DNA from: Pseudomonas sp. SCA2728.1_7
GTDB taxonomy: Bacteria; Pseudomonadota; Gammaproteobacteria; Pseudomonadales; Pseudomonadaceae
Assembly (NCBI RefSeq): GCF_018138145.1
Contig: NZ_CP073104.1
Span: forward strand, 5,795,001 to 5,859,000
Length of the DNA stretch: 64,000 bases
Direction of reading: 5' to 3'
A program made the translations under genes and the position numbers. Position 1 is the first letter of the stretch. Each line of letters opens with the position of its first letter. Positions 54,611 to 63,815 of the stretch are shown one piece after another. The notes beneath the pieces are model-generated. The model had not been told where the DNA came from. It did not search any database and was given only the letters and a program-made list of their open reading frames with translations.

Positions 54611-55447
54611 ATGATGTACAGCCTTGAAGACCTGCTCCACCTCATGAGCCGTCTGCGCGATCCGCAGTACGGTTGCCCGTGGGACATCAAGCAAACCTAC
54701 GCGACCATCGTTCCGCACACCCTCGAAGAAGCCTACGAAGTCGCCGATGCCATCGAGCGCGGCGACTTTGATCACTTGCAGGGCGAGTTGGGCGATCTGC
54801 TGTTCCAGGTGGTGTATTACAGCCAGTTGGCCAAGGAAGAAGGACGTTTCGAATTTGCCGGGGTGATCGACAGCATTACCCGTAAGCTGATCCGTCGTCA
54901 TCCCCACGTGTTTCCGACTGGTGATCTGTACGCGCCGCTGGATGTTCCGCGCTTGAGCGAGGAACAGGTCAAGCAGCGCTGGGAAGAGATCAAGGCCGAC
55001 GAGCGCGCCGAGAAGTCTGCCGCGCCTGAGCAACTGTCACTGCTCGACGATGTGCCAGCCACGCTGCCGGCATTGTCGCGTTCGGCCAAGTTGCAGAAGC
55101 GCGCAGGGCAGGTCGGTTTCGACTGGCCAGACGCCTTGCCGGTGCTCGACAAGGTGCGCGAAGAGCTCGATGAAGTCCTCGAAGCCATGTCCGAAAACGA
55201 TCCCGTTGCCGTGGCTGACGAGATCGGTGACCTGCTGTTTTCCGTGGTCAATCTGGCCCGGCATTTGAAGGTCGACCCGGAAACGGCATTGCGTGGCGCC
55301 AACGGCAAGTTTGAAAGACGTTTCCGATTTATCGAACAGGCATTGCGCGACACCCACCGTCCCATAGAAGATTGCACCCTCGAAGAGTTGGACGCCCTGT
55401 GGGGTGAAGCCAAACGTCAGGAAAAGAATGTGCCCGGCTGCGGCTGA
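54611..55447 (+). CDS. mazG: Nucleoside triphosphate pyrophosphohydrolase MazG
   Basis: A 278-residue all-alpha NTP-PPase with two MazG domains: LMSRLRDPQYGCPWDIKQTY, EEAYEVADAIERGDFDHLQG and ELGDLLFQVVYYSQLA (metal-binding EExxE and ExxD), and again EELDEVLEAMSENDPVAVAD with EIGDLLFSVVNLARHL. It hydrolyses NTPs and in E. coli lowers (p)ppGpp, which fits its place after relA. Start is ATG 54611 or the next codon, also ATG. An in-domain insert AEKSAAPEQLSLLDDVPATL separates the halves. Confidence 0.94.
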   Translation: MMYSLEDLLHLMSRLRDPQYGCPWDIKQTYATIVPHTLEEAYEVADAIERGDFDHLQGELGDLLFQVVYYSQLAKEEGRFEFAGVIDSITRKLIRRHPHVFPTGDLYAPLDVPRLSEEQVKQRWEEIKADERAEKSAAPEQLSLLDDVPATLPALSRSAKLQKRAGQVGFDWPDALPVLDKVREELDEVLEAMSENDPVAVADEIGDLLFSVVNLARHLKVDPETALRGANGKFERRFRFIEQALRDTHRPIEDCTLEELDALWGEAKRQEKNVPGCG

Positions 55448-55472
55448 GCAACTGCCCAAGTGAGTAAGTCCC

Positions 55473-56015
55473 ATGAGTATTTCCCTTCGCGACCAGTTGC
55501 TCAAAGCAGGCCTGGTCAACCAAAAGCAGGCCAAACAGGTCAGCAAGGACAAGCAGAAGCAGCAGCGTCTGGCCCATAAAGGCCAGATCGAACTGGATGA
55601 CTCGCAGCAACGTGCAGCTCAGGAAGCCATGGCCGAAAAGGTCAAACGCGACCAGGAGCTGAACCGTCAGCAGAAAGAGAAAGCCGAGGCCAAGGCGCGT
55701 GCGGCGCAGGTCAAGCAATTGATCGAAGTCTCGCGTCTGCCGAAGCTGACCACCGAGGACTACTACAACTTCGTCGACGACAAGAAGGTCAAGCGTATCT
55801 CGGTCAACACGCTGATGCGCAACAAGCTCAGCAGCGGCTCGCTGGCGATCGTCCACCATGCCGGCGGCTACGAAGTGATCCCGCGTGAAGCGGCGCTGAA
55901 GATCCAGGAGCGCGACCCGCAGCGCATCGTCCAGCTCAACGTGCAGACCGAAGAGGTCAGCACCGAGGACGATCCGTACGCGGCGTATCAGATCCCTGAT
56001 GATCTGATGTGGTAA
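55473..56015 (+). CDS. DUF2058 protein (YaiL-like)
   Basis: A 180-residue highly charged protein: SLRDQLLKAGLVNQKQAKQV, a long Lys/Gln/Glu-rich helix (KDKQKQQRLAHKGQ, EKVKRDQELNRQQKEKAEAK) and a compact C-terminal part (YYNFVDDKKVKRISVNTLMR; LSSGSLAIVHHAGGYEVIPR). Typical of DUF2058/YaiL, proposed to bind nucleic acid; role unknown. It follows mazG after 25 bases, probably the same transcript. Confidence 0.86.
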   Translation: MSISLRDQLLKAGLVNQKQAKQVSKDKQKQQRLAHKGQIELDDSQQRAAQEAMAEKVKRDQELNRQQKEKAEAKARAAQVKQLIEVSRLPKLTTEDYYNFVDDKKVKRISVNTLMRNKLSSGSLAIVHHAGGYEVIPREAALKIQERDPQRIVQLNVQTEEVSTEDDPYAAYQIPDDLMW

Positions 56016-56032
56016 ATCGATAAAGCTGTAAC

Positions 56033-56070
56033 AACGACAAACCCCGCTCATGGCGGGGTTTGTCGTTTTC
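56033..56070 (+). terminator. Terminator after the DUF2058 gene
   Basis: AACGACAAACCCCGC, loop TCAT, GCGGGGTTTGTCGTTTTC; strong stem, usable by both converging genes. Confidence 0.93.
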
Positions 56071-56085
56071 AATGCTGTGGTTGAA

Positions 56086-56274
56086 TCAGGCGGATTTCAG
56101 ATCCCGCTGCTGTTCTTGCACTTCCAGTTCGGCCTTGTAGTTGTGGGCATCGATCTCGTTGTGGAACATGCCGACCAGCAAGTCTTGTTGATGCACATCC
56201 CAGATGCGGATACCGGCGGCTACGCCTTCGTGGGACATGTGTGAATCGTCGCGTTCAGTTACTTTTACAGTCAT
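56086..56274 (-). CDS. Small conserved hypothetical protein, 62 residues
   Basis: MTVKVTERDDSHMSHEGVAA, then GIRIWDVHQQDLLVGMFHNE and a helix AHNYKAELEVQEQQRDL. Coding appearance is good (balanced codons, its own RBS-like AGATTTGGAG upstream on the minus strand, shared terminator at 56033). Acidic, soluble, no recognised domain. The AT-rich 200 bases upstream (56275-56480) would hold its promoter. Confidence 0.7.
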   Translation of the reverse strand: MTVKVTERDDSHMSHEGVAAGIRIWDVHQQDLLVGMFHNEIDAHNYKAELEVQEQQRDLKSA

Positions 56275-56483
56275 CTGCTAGCTCCAAATCTCAAGTTATC
56301 TGCAGCAAGGCGTGTGCAGGACTCTGTTATAGAATTTGTTAGCCTGCTAAGTAAACGGCTGATTTGTGCAAGGTGTTGTTGCGTTTTTTGCAACAGTGCT
56401 GCAGCCCGCGTAATCCGCGACATTCGGTCGCAGGGGGCAAAGTTTCATGACAGAAGTTTCATTTTTAGAACACCGTAGCCCCC

Positions 56484-56573
56484 TGTAGGAGTGAGCCTGC
56501 TCGCGATGACGGAGTGTCAGTCACCGACGCTGTTGGCTGATCCACCGCTATCGCGAGCAGGCTCACTCCTACA
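56484..56573. repeat. REP doublet (REPIN), class A
   Basis: TGTAGGAGTGAGCCTGCTCG at 56484 and the inverted copy ending 56573. With the fabB terminator it makes up most of the right part of the 391-base gap between the small ORF and fabB. Confidence 0.9.
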
Positions 56574-56605
56574 GGGGATTTGTGTCGGCCATGAGTTTTC
56601 TACAG

Positions 56606-56642
56606 ACGAAAAAAAACGCCCCGAACCAGTCGGGGCGTTTTC
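56606..56642 (-). terminator. Terminator after fabB
   Basis: AAAACGCCCCG, loop AACCAGT, CGGGGCGTTTT; on the minus strand followed by a run of eight T. 24 bases past the stop. Confidence 0.94.
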
Positions 56643-56665
56643 ATGTGTGGCTCAAGCGGGGGGAA

Positions 56666-57886
56666 TTACTTGCCTTCCCAGCGCTTCAGTACCAGCGTGG
56701 CGTTGGTGCCGCCGAAGCCGAAGCTGTTGCTCATCACGGTGTTGATGGTGGCGTTCTCGCGGGTCTTGGTCAGCACCGGCAGATCGGCCACTTCCGGGTC
56801 CAGCTCGTCGATGTTGGCGGAACCGGCAATGAAGTTGCCTTCCATCATCAGCATGCAGTAGATCGCTTCGTGAACGCCGGCGGCGCCCAGGGAGTGACCG
56901 GACAGGCTCTTGGTCGAGCTGATTGCTGGTGCCTTGTCGCCGAACACTTCACGCACACCCTTCATTTCCGCGACGTCGCCGACCGGAGTCGAGGTGCCGT
57001 GGGTGTTCAGGTAGTCGATCGGGGTATCAACGGTGGACATCGCCATCTGCATGCAGCGGATCGCGCCTTCGCCACTCGGGGCAACCATGTCGTAGCCGTC
57101 GGACGTTGCGCCGTAGCCAACGATTTCCGCGTAGATCTTGGCGCCACGGGCCAGAGCGTGTTCCAGCTCTTCAACCACGACCATACCGCCACCGCCAGCG
57201 ATGACGAAACCGTCACGGTCGGCGTCGTAGGCACGGGAAGCTTGTTCCGGGGTGTCGTTACGCTTGCTGGACAGAGCGCCCATGGCGTCGAACAGGAACG
57301 ACTGGCTCCAGTGCTCTTCTTCACCGCCACCGGCGAAAACGATGTCCTGCTTGCCCATCTGGATCTGTTCCATGGCGGTACCGATGCAGTGAGCACTGGT
57401 GGCGCAGGCAGAAGCGATGGAGTAGTTCAGGCCCTTGATCTTGAATGGCGTGGCCAGGCAAGCGGAAACGGTGCTGCTCATGGTCCGCGTTACGCGGTAT
57501 GGGCCAACGCGCTTCACGCCTTTCTCGCGCAGGATGTCCAGCGCTTCCATCTGGTTCAGCGTGGAAGCACCGCCGGAGCCCGCCACCAGGCCGGTACGCG
57601 GGTTGGACACTTGCTCTTCGGTCAGGCCGGAGTCAGCAATGGCGTCTTTCATGGCCAGGTAGGCGTAAGCCGCTGCGTGGCCGACGAAGCGATAGATCTT
57701 GCGATCGATCAGCTCTTCAAGGTTGAGGTCAATGGAGCCGGAAACCTGGCTACGCAGACCCATTTCGGCATATTCCGGGTTGAACCGGATGCCAGGGCGG
57801 CTTGCACGCAGGTTAGCGGAGACGGTCTCTTTGTCATTGCCCAGGCACGAAACGATGCCCAGACCAGTGATAACGACGCGGCGCAT
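56666..57886 (-). CDS. fabB: 3-oxoacyl-[acyl-carrier-protein] synthase I, FabB
   Basis: A 406-residue condensing enzyme needed for unsaturated fatty acids. Catalytic C161 ([12 protein letters not shown]), H296 ([11 protein letters not shown]) and H331 ([12 protein letters not shown]). It lies 11 bases after fabA and forms the classical fabAB operon of gamma-proteobacteria with this pathway. Confidence 0.96.
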   Translation of the reverse strand: MRRVVITGLGIVSCLGNDKETVSANLRASRPGIRFNPEYAEMGLRSQVSGSIDLNLEELIDRKIYRFVGHAAAYAYLAMKDAIADSGLTEEQVSNPRTGLVAGSGGASTLNQMEALDILREKGVKRVGPYRVTRTMSSTVSACLATPFKIKGLNYSIASACATSAHCIGTAMEQIQMGKQDIVFAGGGEEEHWSQSFLFDAMGALSSKRNDTPEQASRAYDADRDGFVIAGGGGMVVVEELEHALARGAKIYAEIVGYGATSDGYDMVAPSGEGAIRCMQMAMSTVDTPIDYLNTHGTSTPVGDVAEMKGVREVFGDKAPAISSTKSLSGHSLGAAGVHEAIYCMLMMEGNFIAGSANIDELDPEVADLPVLTKTRENATINTVMSNSFGFGGTNATLVLKRWEGK

Positions 57887-57897
57887 GCGAATAACCC

Positions 57898-58413
57898 TTA
57901 GAAGTTGTCAGTGGAGGTGAACACGCCGACGCGAAGGCCTTCGGCGGTGTAGATTTCGCGACCGTCGACAGTTACCGAACCATCGGCAATGGCCAGGTTC
58001 AGCTTGCCCTTGAGGACGCGTTTGATATGAATGTTGTAGGTGACTTTCTTGGCGGTCGGCAGCACCTGACCGAAGAACTTCACTTCGCCCGAACCCAGCG
58101 CACGGCCACGGCCCGGCAGGCCTTGCCAGCCCAGGAAGAAACCGACCAGTTGCCACATGGCATCCAGACCCAGGCAGCCCGGCATTACCGGATCGCCTTC
58201 GAAGTGGCACGCGAAGAACCACAGGTCAGGGTTGATATCCAGTTCGGCGACCAATTCACCTTTGCCGTACTTGCCACCTTCTTCGCTGATCAGGGTGATG
58301 CGATCGACCATCAGCATGTTCGGGGCGGGCAGTTGCGCGTTACCTGGGCCGAACAGCTCACCGCGACTGCAGCGCAGCAGATCTTCCCGAGTAAAGGCGT
58401 TTTGTTTGGTCAT
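57898..58413 (-). CDS. fabA: 3-hydroxydecanoyl-[acyl-carrier-protein] dehydratase/isomerase, FabA
   Basis: A 171-residue hot-dog-fold enzyme that dehydrates 3-hydroxydecanoyl-ACP and isomerises the product to the cis-3 double bond. Catalytic H70 in [15 protein letters not shown] and D84 in [13 protein letters not shown] 58413 has GGAGCTC upstream on the minus strand. First gene of fabA-fabB. Confidence 0.96.
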   Translation of the reverse strand: MTKQNAFTREDLLRCSRGELFGPGNAQLPAPNMLMVDRITLISEEGGKYGKGELVAELDINPDLWFFACHFEGDPVMPGCLGLDAMWQLVGFFLGWQGLPGRGRALGSGEVKFFGQVLPTAKKVTYNIHIKRVLKGKLNLAIADGSVTVDGREIYTAEGLRVGVFTSTDNF

Positions 58414-58546
58414 GCGAGCTCCTCAATAATCCCATGCGGCAGGTGGGGCAAATCTTCCCGACCGTTCGAAGCGTTCATGCCTCGAACCGGCAGCCTACTC
58501 ATAGACTATTGCGTTGTGGTGAAAGTCACAGCACCAAGGACATGAA

Positions 58547-58560
58547 TGTACACTTGTGCA
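58547..58560 (-). promoter_or_regulatory. Palindrome upstream of fabA, candidate FabR/DesT-type operator
   Basis: TGTACACTTGTGCA: half-sites TGTACA and TGTGCA (complement TGCACA) around CT. It is 134 bases upstream of the fabA ATG. TetR-family regulators of unsaturated fatty acid synthesis (FabR in E. coli, DesT in P. aeruginosa) bind palindromes with an ACACTTGT/ACACGTGT-like centre before fabA and fabB. Confidence 0.6.
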
Positions 58561-58660
58561 CTGAAATTTTTATTCAAGCCCCTTTTGAGGCTCGTTCGGG
58601 TGCCTAAGACTGCCGCACTTTCGCTTTTCACGCCAGTCGCAGATGGTCGAAAGGCCCACA

Positions 58661-60565
58661 CTACGACACCCAGCGCTGCAGAATCTGCTGCAGATCATTA
58701 CGTTTGAACGGCTTCGCCAGATAATCGTTCATGCCCGCCGACAGACAGGTCTCGCGGTCGCCCTGCAAGGCGTTGGCGGTCAGCGCAATGATCGGCACCT
58801 CACTGCGTCCGGGCAGCAGCCGGATCTGCCGGGTAGCCTCGTAGCCATCGATGATCGGCAACCGGCAATCCATCAGAATCACCTCAAAGTCGCTGCCCTC
58901 GGCACTGCGCACGGCTTGTGCGCCATCGGTGGCAACACTGACAGTAAAGCCCAGACTGCGCAGCATCGCTTCAATAACTGTCTGGTTCACCGGATTGTCT
59001 TCGACCAGCAAGACATTGCGCCCTTCACCATGCTCTTTGCCGTTCAGTGCACGCGGCGCAGCCAGTGGCGGCAGCGCCTGCTTATAGAGTGCCAGCGGAA
59101 TTTCCAGGGTGAACACCGAACCGCGACCTTCCTCGCTCTGCGCGCGCAAGGTGCCGCCCATGCGTTCGGCCAGCGTACGGGCAATCGGCAGACCGAGACC
59201 GGTGCCGCCGTAACGCCGTGAAATCGAACTGTCGGCCTGCTGGAAGGCGTTGAACATCAATTCCAGACTTTCAGAAGAAATACCGATGCCGCTGTCACGC
59301 ACCGAACAGGTGAACCACAGCAGTTCGTGATCCAGCGACTGCCACTGCGCCTCGATGCTGACCCGACCTTGCTCGGTGAACTTAAGCGCATTGCCGACCA
59401 GATTGACCAGAATCTGCCGGATCCGCGTCGGATCGCCCTGCACCTGCAAACCGCGCATGTCATCCGGGATGCGCAGATTCAGCGCCAGCCCTCGCTGTAC
59501 CGCGCTGTGCTGGAACGACTGCGCGCAGGCGCCGATCAGTTCGGCGAGGTTGAACGGGATGTGCTCCAGTTCCAGCTCCGAACGCTCGATGCGCGAGAAG
59601 TCGAGAATATCGTTGATGACTTTCAGCAGGTGTTCGGTGGACTCCGAGGCGAGGGCGGCGTATTCGACCTGCTCCTCGGTCATCTCGGTGGTCTCCAGCA
59701 ATTGCAACATGCCCAGCACACCGTTCATGGGCGTGCGCAGTTCGTGGCTCATCATCGCCAGAAAGTCGGATTTGGCGTTGTTGGCCTTCTCCGCCTCTTC
59801 ACGGGTCTGGATCAGTTGCGCCATGGCTTGATGCTGCTCGCGGCTGGCCTGTTCCAGCGCCTGGGCGAGGTTGTTGATGTGCTGCGACAGCGCGCCCAGT
59901 TCGGTGTCATCGACGATCGGCAGCGGGGTTTTATAGTCGCCGTCCTGAATGGCTTTGACCGCATCGCCGATATTGCGGATCGGCTGCGACAGGCTGCCGG
60001 CCAAGCGCCGCGCCAGAACGAAGGTAAAGAGCAGGGCGAACAGCGCGAGAATCCCGGCCTTGAGCAGGATCTCCTGCTGGCGCTGGCTGAAGGCATCATT
60101 GGACAGACCGACGATCACCCGCCCCAGATAGTCTTCACTGGCCCCACCATTACTGACTTTGCCGTCCTGAAAGAAATCATTGTGCAGGGCGATGCGTTGC
60201 AAGCGTACCGGTGCCTGAAACACTTCGACCTGATGCGGTCGACCGTGCGCCGCCGCGGGTTGTTCGACGTACACCAGAATCCGGTTGGCGCTGTCCTGGA
60301 CTTCGAGAAAACGTACGTTGGGCGTGGCCAGTGTGGCTTTGAGCAGGCTTTCCAGCACTTCGTTGTTGCCGGAAATCACCCCGTATTCGGTGGCGGGTGC
60401 CAGTTGGTTGGCGATCAGTTGGCCGGTGTGGTTCAGCTCCTGGCGCAAATCCTGAATGCGCACGAAGGTGAAGAAGCTGATCAACAGCAGGGTCAGCAAC
60501 AACGCCGGGCCGAGGCTGATCAGCTGGGTGCGGGTATTGATGTCCCAACGGCGACGGAAACTCAT
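58661..60565 (-). CDS. Hybrid sensor kinase, PA1611-like
   Basis: A 634-residue kinase: TM1 about 18-35, periplasmic region about 37-165, TM2 about 168-186, HAMP, HisKA with H274 ([14 protein letters not shown]), HATPase_c ([28 protein letters not shown]) and one C-terminal receiver with D566 in [13 protein letters not shown]. It has no HPt, so phosphate must leave through a separate HPt protein. The position next to fabA and the layout match PA1611 of P. aeruginosa, which binds RetS and so feeds the GacS network. Its ATG overlaps the stop of the gene before it. Confidence 0.9.
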   Translation of the reverse strand: MSFRRRWDINTRTQLISLGPALLLTLLLISFFTFVRIQDLRQELNHTGQLIANQLAPATEYGVISGNNEVLESLLKATLATPNVRFLEVQDSANRILVYVEQPAAAHGRPHQVEVFQAPVRLQRIALHNDFFQDGKVSNGGASEDYLGRVIVGLSNDAFSQRQQEILLKAGILALFALLFTFVLARRLAGSLSQPIRNIGDAVKAIQDGDYKTPLPIVDDTELGALSQHINNLAQALEQASREQHQAMAQLIQTREEAEKANNAKSDFLAMMSHELRTPMNGVLGMLQLLETTEMTEEQVEYAALASESTEHLLKVINDILDFSRIERSELELEHIPFNLAELIGACAQSFQHSAVQRGLALNLRIPDDMRGLQVQGDPTRIRQILVNLVGNALKFTEQGRVSIEAQWQSLDHELLWFTCSVRDSGIGISSESLELMFNAFQQADSSISRRYGGTGLGLPIARTLAERMGGTLRAQSEEGRGSVFTLEIPLALYKQALPPLAAPRALNGKEHGEGRNVLLVEDNPVNQTVIEAMLRSLGFTVSVATDGAQAVRSAEGSDFEVILMDCRLPIIDGYEATRQIRLLPGRSEVPIIALTANALQGDRETCLSAGMNDYLAKPFKRNDLQQILQRWVS

Positions 60566-61494
60566 GGGCGGTGTTCTCCTTCAGCCAGCGCGCTGGCGAC
60601 AGACGCTTCATTCAGCGGTTCGATACCGAGTGAACGAGCGACCTGCGCATTACTTGAGACTTTAAAACGTGCGGGGTAGAGCGTCCGCGGCCAACTGGCC
60701 GAGGGTTGGTCGAGCAATTGATCGAGCATCGCCAGCCAGTCGTTCTGATCGCTGTACGTGCTGGCCAGGCTGCCGGCGCGGACGAAAGCAATGTTGGGAC
60801 CGACCAGCGCGACTTGCCGTGAGTAGCTGCTGAGCAGCAGGTTCTTCGCGGTTTTCGGGTTGTACAGATCGGGATCGTCGAGCCCCAGCAGTACGTCGCT
60901 GTTCTTCAGCACGGTTTGCAGGGGACGGCTGTCGTGGGTGTTGTCCCAGCGCTCGCTGACGATTTGCAGGTTCAGCGGCGCGGCGGCGAGATTCAGTTCC
61001 TTGAGGAGGAATTCGCTGTGCTCATCGAACAACACGCCGATCCGCCGGGCCTGGGGCAGAATGCGCCGGATCAACTGCAACTGGCGGCTCAGCGGCGGAT
61101 CACTCCACAGCAAACTCAGGTGTGCCGGTTGCGTGCTGCCGAGACGCTGGCGAGCCTGCAAGCGACTGATGCGCAGCACCAGCGTCGCCGGGCCTTGGGT
61201 TTCTTGCAGACGCCAGTCGAGGCTCGGCAGATCGAGCAGAATCAGGCGCAGACTGGCGGGCAGTTTGCCCGGTGCCGGCAGACTGGCCAGCGGTTGGAAA
61301 CGCACATTGTCGGTCGGGCGCAATTCGCTGAGCGCCTGGACGAACGCTTGCACGCCGGGGCTTTCCTCGGCTCCGGTCAACAGAATATCCGCGGCCTGCA
61401 CCGCCACGCCGTGCAGCCAAGCGGTCAGAAACAGACACACCCCGGCCAGCCAGTGGCCAAAGGTTGGCATCTTCCGTGACGGCCCGTAGCGCAT
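60562..61494 (-). CDS. Periplasmic binding-like protein of the ABC_sub_bind type
   Basis: A 310-residue exported protein with a signal peptide ([20 protein letters not shown]). The core resembles type I periplasmic binding folds of the ABC_sub_bind family: [40 protein letters not shown], and [20 protein letters not shown] with [20 protein letters not shown]. No ABC permease or ATPase is nearby; instead it sits between a TonB-dependent receptor and a kinase and overlaps the kinase start by 4 bases. ATG 61494 has GGAG 7 bases upstream; 61470 is an alternative. Confidence 0.8.
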   Translation of the reverse strand: MRYGPSRKMPTFGHWLAGVCLFLTAWLHGVAVQAADILLTGAEESPGVQAFVQALSELRPTDNVRFQPLASLPAPGKLPASLRLILLDLPSLDWRLQETQGPATLVLRISRLQARQRLGSTQPAHLSLLWSDPPLSRQLQLIRRILPQARRIGVLFDEHSEFLLKELNLAAAPLNLQIVSERWDNTHDSRPLQTVLKNSDVLLGLDDPDLYNPKTAKNLLLSSYSRQVALVGPNIAFVRAGSLASTYSDQNDWLAMLDQLLDQPSASWPRTLYPARFKVSSNAQVARSLGIEPLNEASVASALAEGEHRP

Positions 61495-61495
61495 C

Positions 61496-63619
61496 CTAGA
61501 ACTCCAGCTCGGCGCTGAAATACATCACTCGACGTTCGTCGTAGTTATTGTCGACGAAGGTGGTCGGCTCATGGTCTAGACGCTGTTGCAGCACGCCAGC
61601 CAGTTGTAACTGCGCTTTGCCCAGCGCGATGCGTTTGGCGATGCGCGTGTCGACCCGCTCGAAGCGGTAACCGTTGAGTGCATTGTCGCCGTAATAGAAG
61701 AGGGCGCTGTTCCAGCCGTGGCCCCAGTCGCGCAGCCAACCGGCCGAACCGCTGTTACGCGAAGTGAACTGCTGATCCAGTGGGTTACTCGCCTCGGCAT
61801 CGACAAAGGCGTAGGTGAAGCGCAAGCGGTCGGCCAGGCTCACGCGCCAGTCGAGCTGGGTTTCCGTGCCGCGAAAACGCGAGCTGTTGGCGTTGCTGGC
61901 GATGTACTGGTTGTTACGCAGCGGCTCGCTGATCATCCCGGTGATCTCGTCGTAGAACAGCTTCACATCCACAGCCAGACCCAACTCGGCGAAATAGCCG
62001 TTGTAGCCCAGTTCCCGTGAACGCATGTGCTCCTGATCGAGATCGCCCGGCCCCCGCGTCTTGACGAAGTAGCGCGCCGAAGACTGGCCGTAGGCGGAAG
62101 GGTGCAGGTTGCTGACCTGATAGCTCCAGTTGACGTTGTTCTCGAACATGTCCGGCGAGCGGATTGCTTCCGAGTACACCGCACGCAGGCCATGGCGCGG
62201 GTTGATCAGGTAATTGACGGCAAATCGCGGGGTCAGCGAACTGCCGATCAGTTGCGTGTTTTCAAACATCGCACCGCCCTGCAACAACCAGTGTTCCGTG
62301 GCACGCCATTCCAGTTGGCCGAACGCGCGCCACGTGGTGTCGTCCAGCGTGCCATTGAAGTAGGTTTCGGAGTCGGCGCGGTCGTAACGATAGTTCATGC
62401 CGCTGACCAGGCGCAGGCTGTCGGACAGGCTGAGGGTGTCTTGCAATTCGAGGTCGTAGCGCGATTCCCGGGCGCTCTGGTCGATGTCGCCGCACAGGGT
62501 TCGGCTGGCGCCGTTACGCCATTGCTCGAGCACCTGATTGGCCAGGGCCATTTCCTGCGGTGTGCCGGGCGCCGCGCCGGGGCCGGTGAACCGGGTGATG
62601 TTGCGCGCCAGACGTTCGGTGTAATTCGGGTTGAGCTGCCACAGTTGCGTCAGCTCGGGGCTGAATGACACCTCGGCATCGCAGGCGCGCCAGGTTTGCT
62701 GGCGATCCCAGTGTTGCGCCGAGCCTTGTATATAAAGGCTGTGTTCCGGGTTGATGTCGAGGTTCCAGCGCACCGAACCGGCGTAATCCTTGGCCACCAC
62801 GTCGGAATTATTCCCGGCGGCGGTAATCCCGGAGAACACCGGGCGGTAGGTGTACGGTCGCTGGTTGGTCCCATCCTTGGCGTTGACCTGCCAGTCGAGG
62901 CTCTGGTTATCGCTGAGGGTGTGGGTGACCGCAAGACTGAAACGGTTCAAGCGGCGGCTGTCACGGTAATCGGCACCGCTGCGATCGCTGTCGAAGCCAT
63001 CGTCTTCCTGGCCAGACAACGACAGGCGCAAATCACCGCCATTCCAACCGGTGCCCTGGCTGGCATAAAAGTCATTGATGCCGCGCTGGCCACGGGTGTA
63101 CTTCAGGCGTGTGCCGTGGCTGTCCGCCGGGTGGCGGGTGATGATGTTGACCACTGCCATCAACGCGTTGGCACCGTAACTGACGGTGTTGGGGCCGCGA
63201 AACACTTCGATGCGCTCGATGTCTTCCATGGCCACCGGAATATCGCTCCAGTCCACCGTCGACAAACCGGCGCGGTACACCGAGCGGCCGTCGATCAGCA
63301 CTTGCATGCGCCGCGCTTCGCTGGCGTTGGTGCCGTGGTAATTGACCGCTGCCTGATTGCCATTGATGTTGCCGACCATCATCCCCGGCACCAGCCGCAG
63401 CAGTTCGCTGATGTCGCGGGCACCGCTGGCGTTGATCAGTTCGCTGTCGAGTACGGTCATGCTCCCCGGCACCTCCGCCGGCGTCTGTTTCAGGCGCGTG
63501 GCCGTCAGCACCTGCGGCAGCGCTTCGCTGTCGACAAACAGATCGTCCGCCTGCAAAACCGGGCTGAACAGCAGCGCCAGCAACAGAGACGAACGCGGAG
63601 GAAGAGAACCGACGGACAC
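61496..63619 (-). CDS. TonB-dependent outer membrane receptor
   Basis: A 707-residue receptor: signal peptide to about residue 24, a TonB-box-like QVLTATRL region, plug domain about 40-155 (VPGSMTVLDSELI, SELLRLVPGMMVG, MQVLIDGRSVYR, IERIEVFRGPNTVSYGANAL) and a 22-strand barrel ending in the aromatic FSAELEF. Plug and barrel are close to the vitamin-B12/catecholate group, but no ligand is evident. No N-terminal signalling domain, so it is not a FecA-type sigma-regulator transducer. First gene of a three-gene operon; no Fur box seen upstream. Confidence 0.88.
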   Translation of the reverse strand: MSVGSLPPRSSLLLALLFSPVLQADDLFVDSEALPQVLTATRLKQTPAEVPGSMTVLDSELINASGARDISELLRLVPGMMVGNINGNQAAVNYHGTNASEARRMQVLIDGRSVYRAGLSTVDWSDIPVAMEDIERIEVFRGPNTVSYGANALMAVVNIITRHPADSHGTRLKYTRGQRGINDFYASQGTGWNGGDLRLSLSGQEDDGFDSDRSGADYRDSRRLNRFSLAVTHTLSDNQSLDWQVNAKDGTNQRPYTYRPVFSGITAAGNNSDVVAKDYAGSVRWNLDINPEHSLYIQGSAQHWDRQQTWRACDAEVSFSPELTQLWQLNPNYTERLARNITRFTGPGAAPGTPQEMALANQVLEQWRNGASRTLCGDIDQSARESRYDLELQDTLSLSDSLRLVSGMNYRYDRADSETYFNGTLDDTTWRAFGQLEWRATEHWLLQGGAMFENTQLIGSSLTPRFAVNYLINPRHGLRAVYSEAIRSPDMFENNVNWSYQVSNLHPSAYGQSSARYFVKTRGPGDLDQEHMRSRELGYNGYFAELGLAVDVKLFYDEITGMISEPLRNNQYIASNANSSRFRGTETQLDWRVSLADRLRFTYAFVDAEASNPLDQQFTSRNSGSAGWLRDWGHGWNSALFYYGDNALNGYRFERVDTRIAKRIALGKAQLQLAGVLQQRLDHEPTTFVDNNYDERRVMYFSAELEF

Positions 63620-63815
63620 GACACAGCCTTGAAAGCAAAGAATTGGCGCGCATGTTAACCGAGGGCAGTGACTTTTCCAGTCACGTTGCAGGCATTTTCC
63701 TAGGTTTTATCGGTCTTCTTCCTACAAGTGTCGGTAATTGTTGCGGGGGCTGGCCGCGACCGGGTCGCCCCGTATAATGCCGGCATCGCCACTGGTATGG
63801 ATTAACGGATTGCAT

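Noticed and set aside
52196..55033. A 945-codon minus-strand frame opposite relA and mazG
   Set aside because: It runs across two real genes and a REP doublet, which no single protein would do.
61496..63815. Fur box upstream of the TonB-dependent receptor
   Set aside because: No stretch in 63620-63815 resembles the GATAAT-type Fur consensus.
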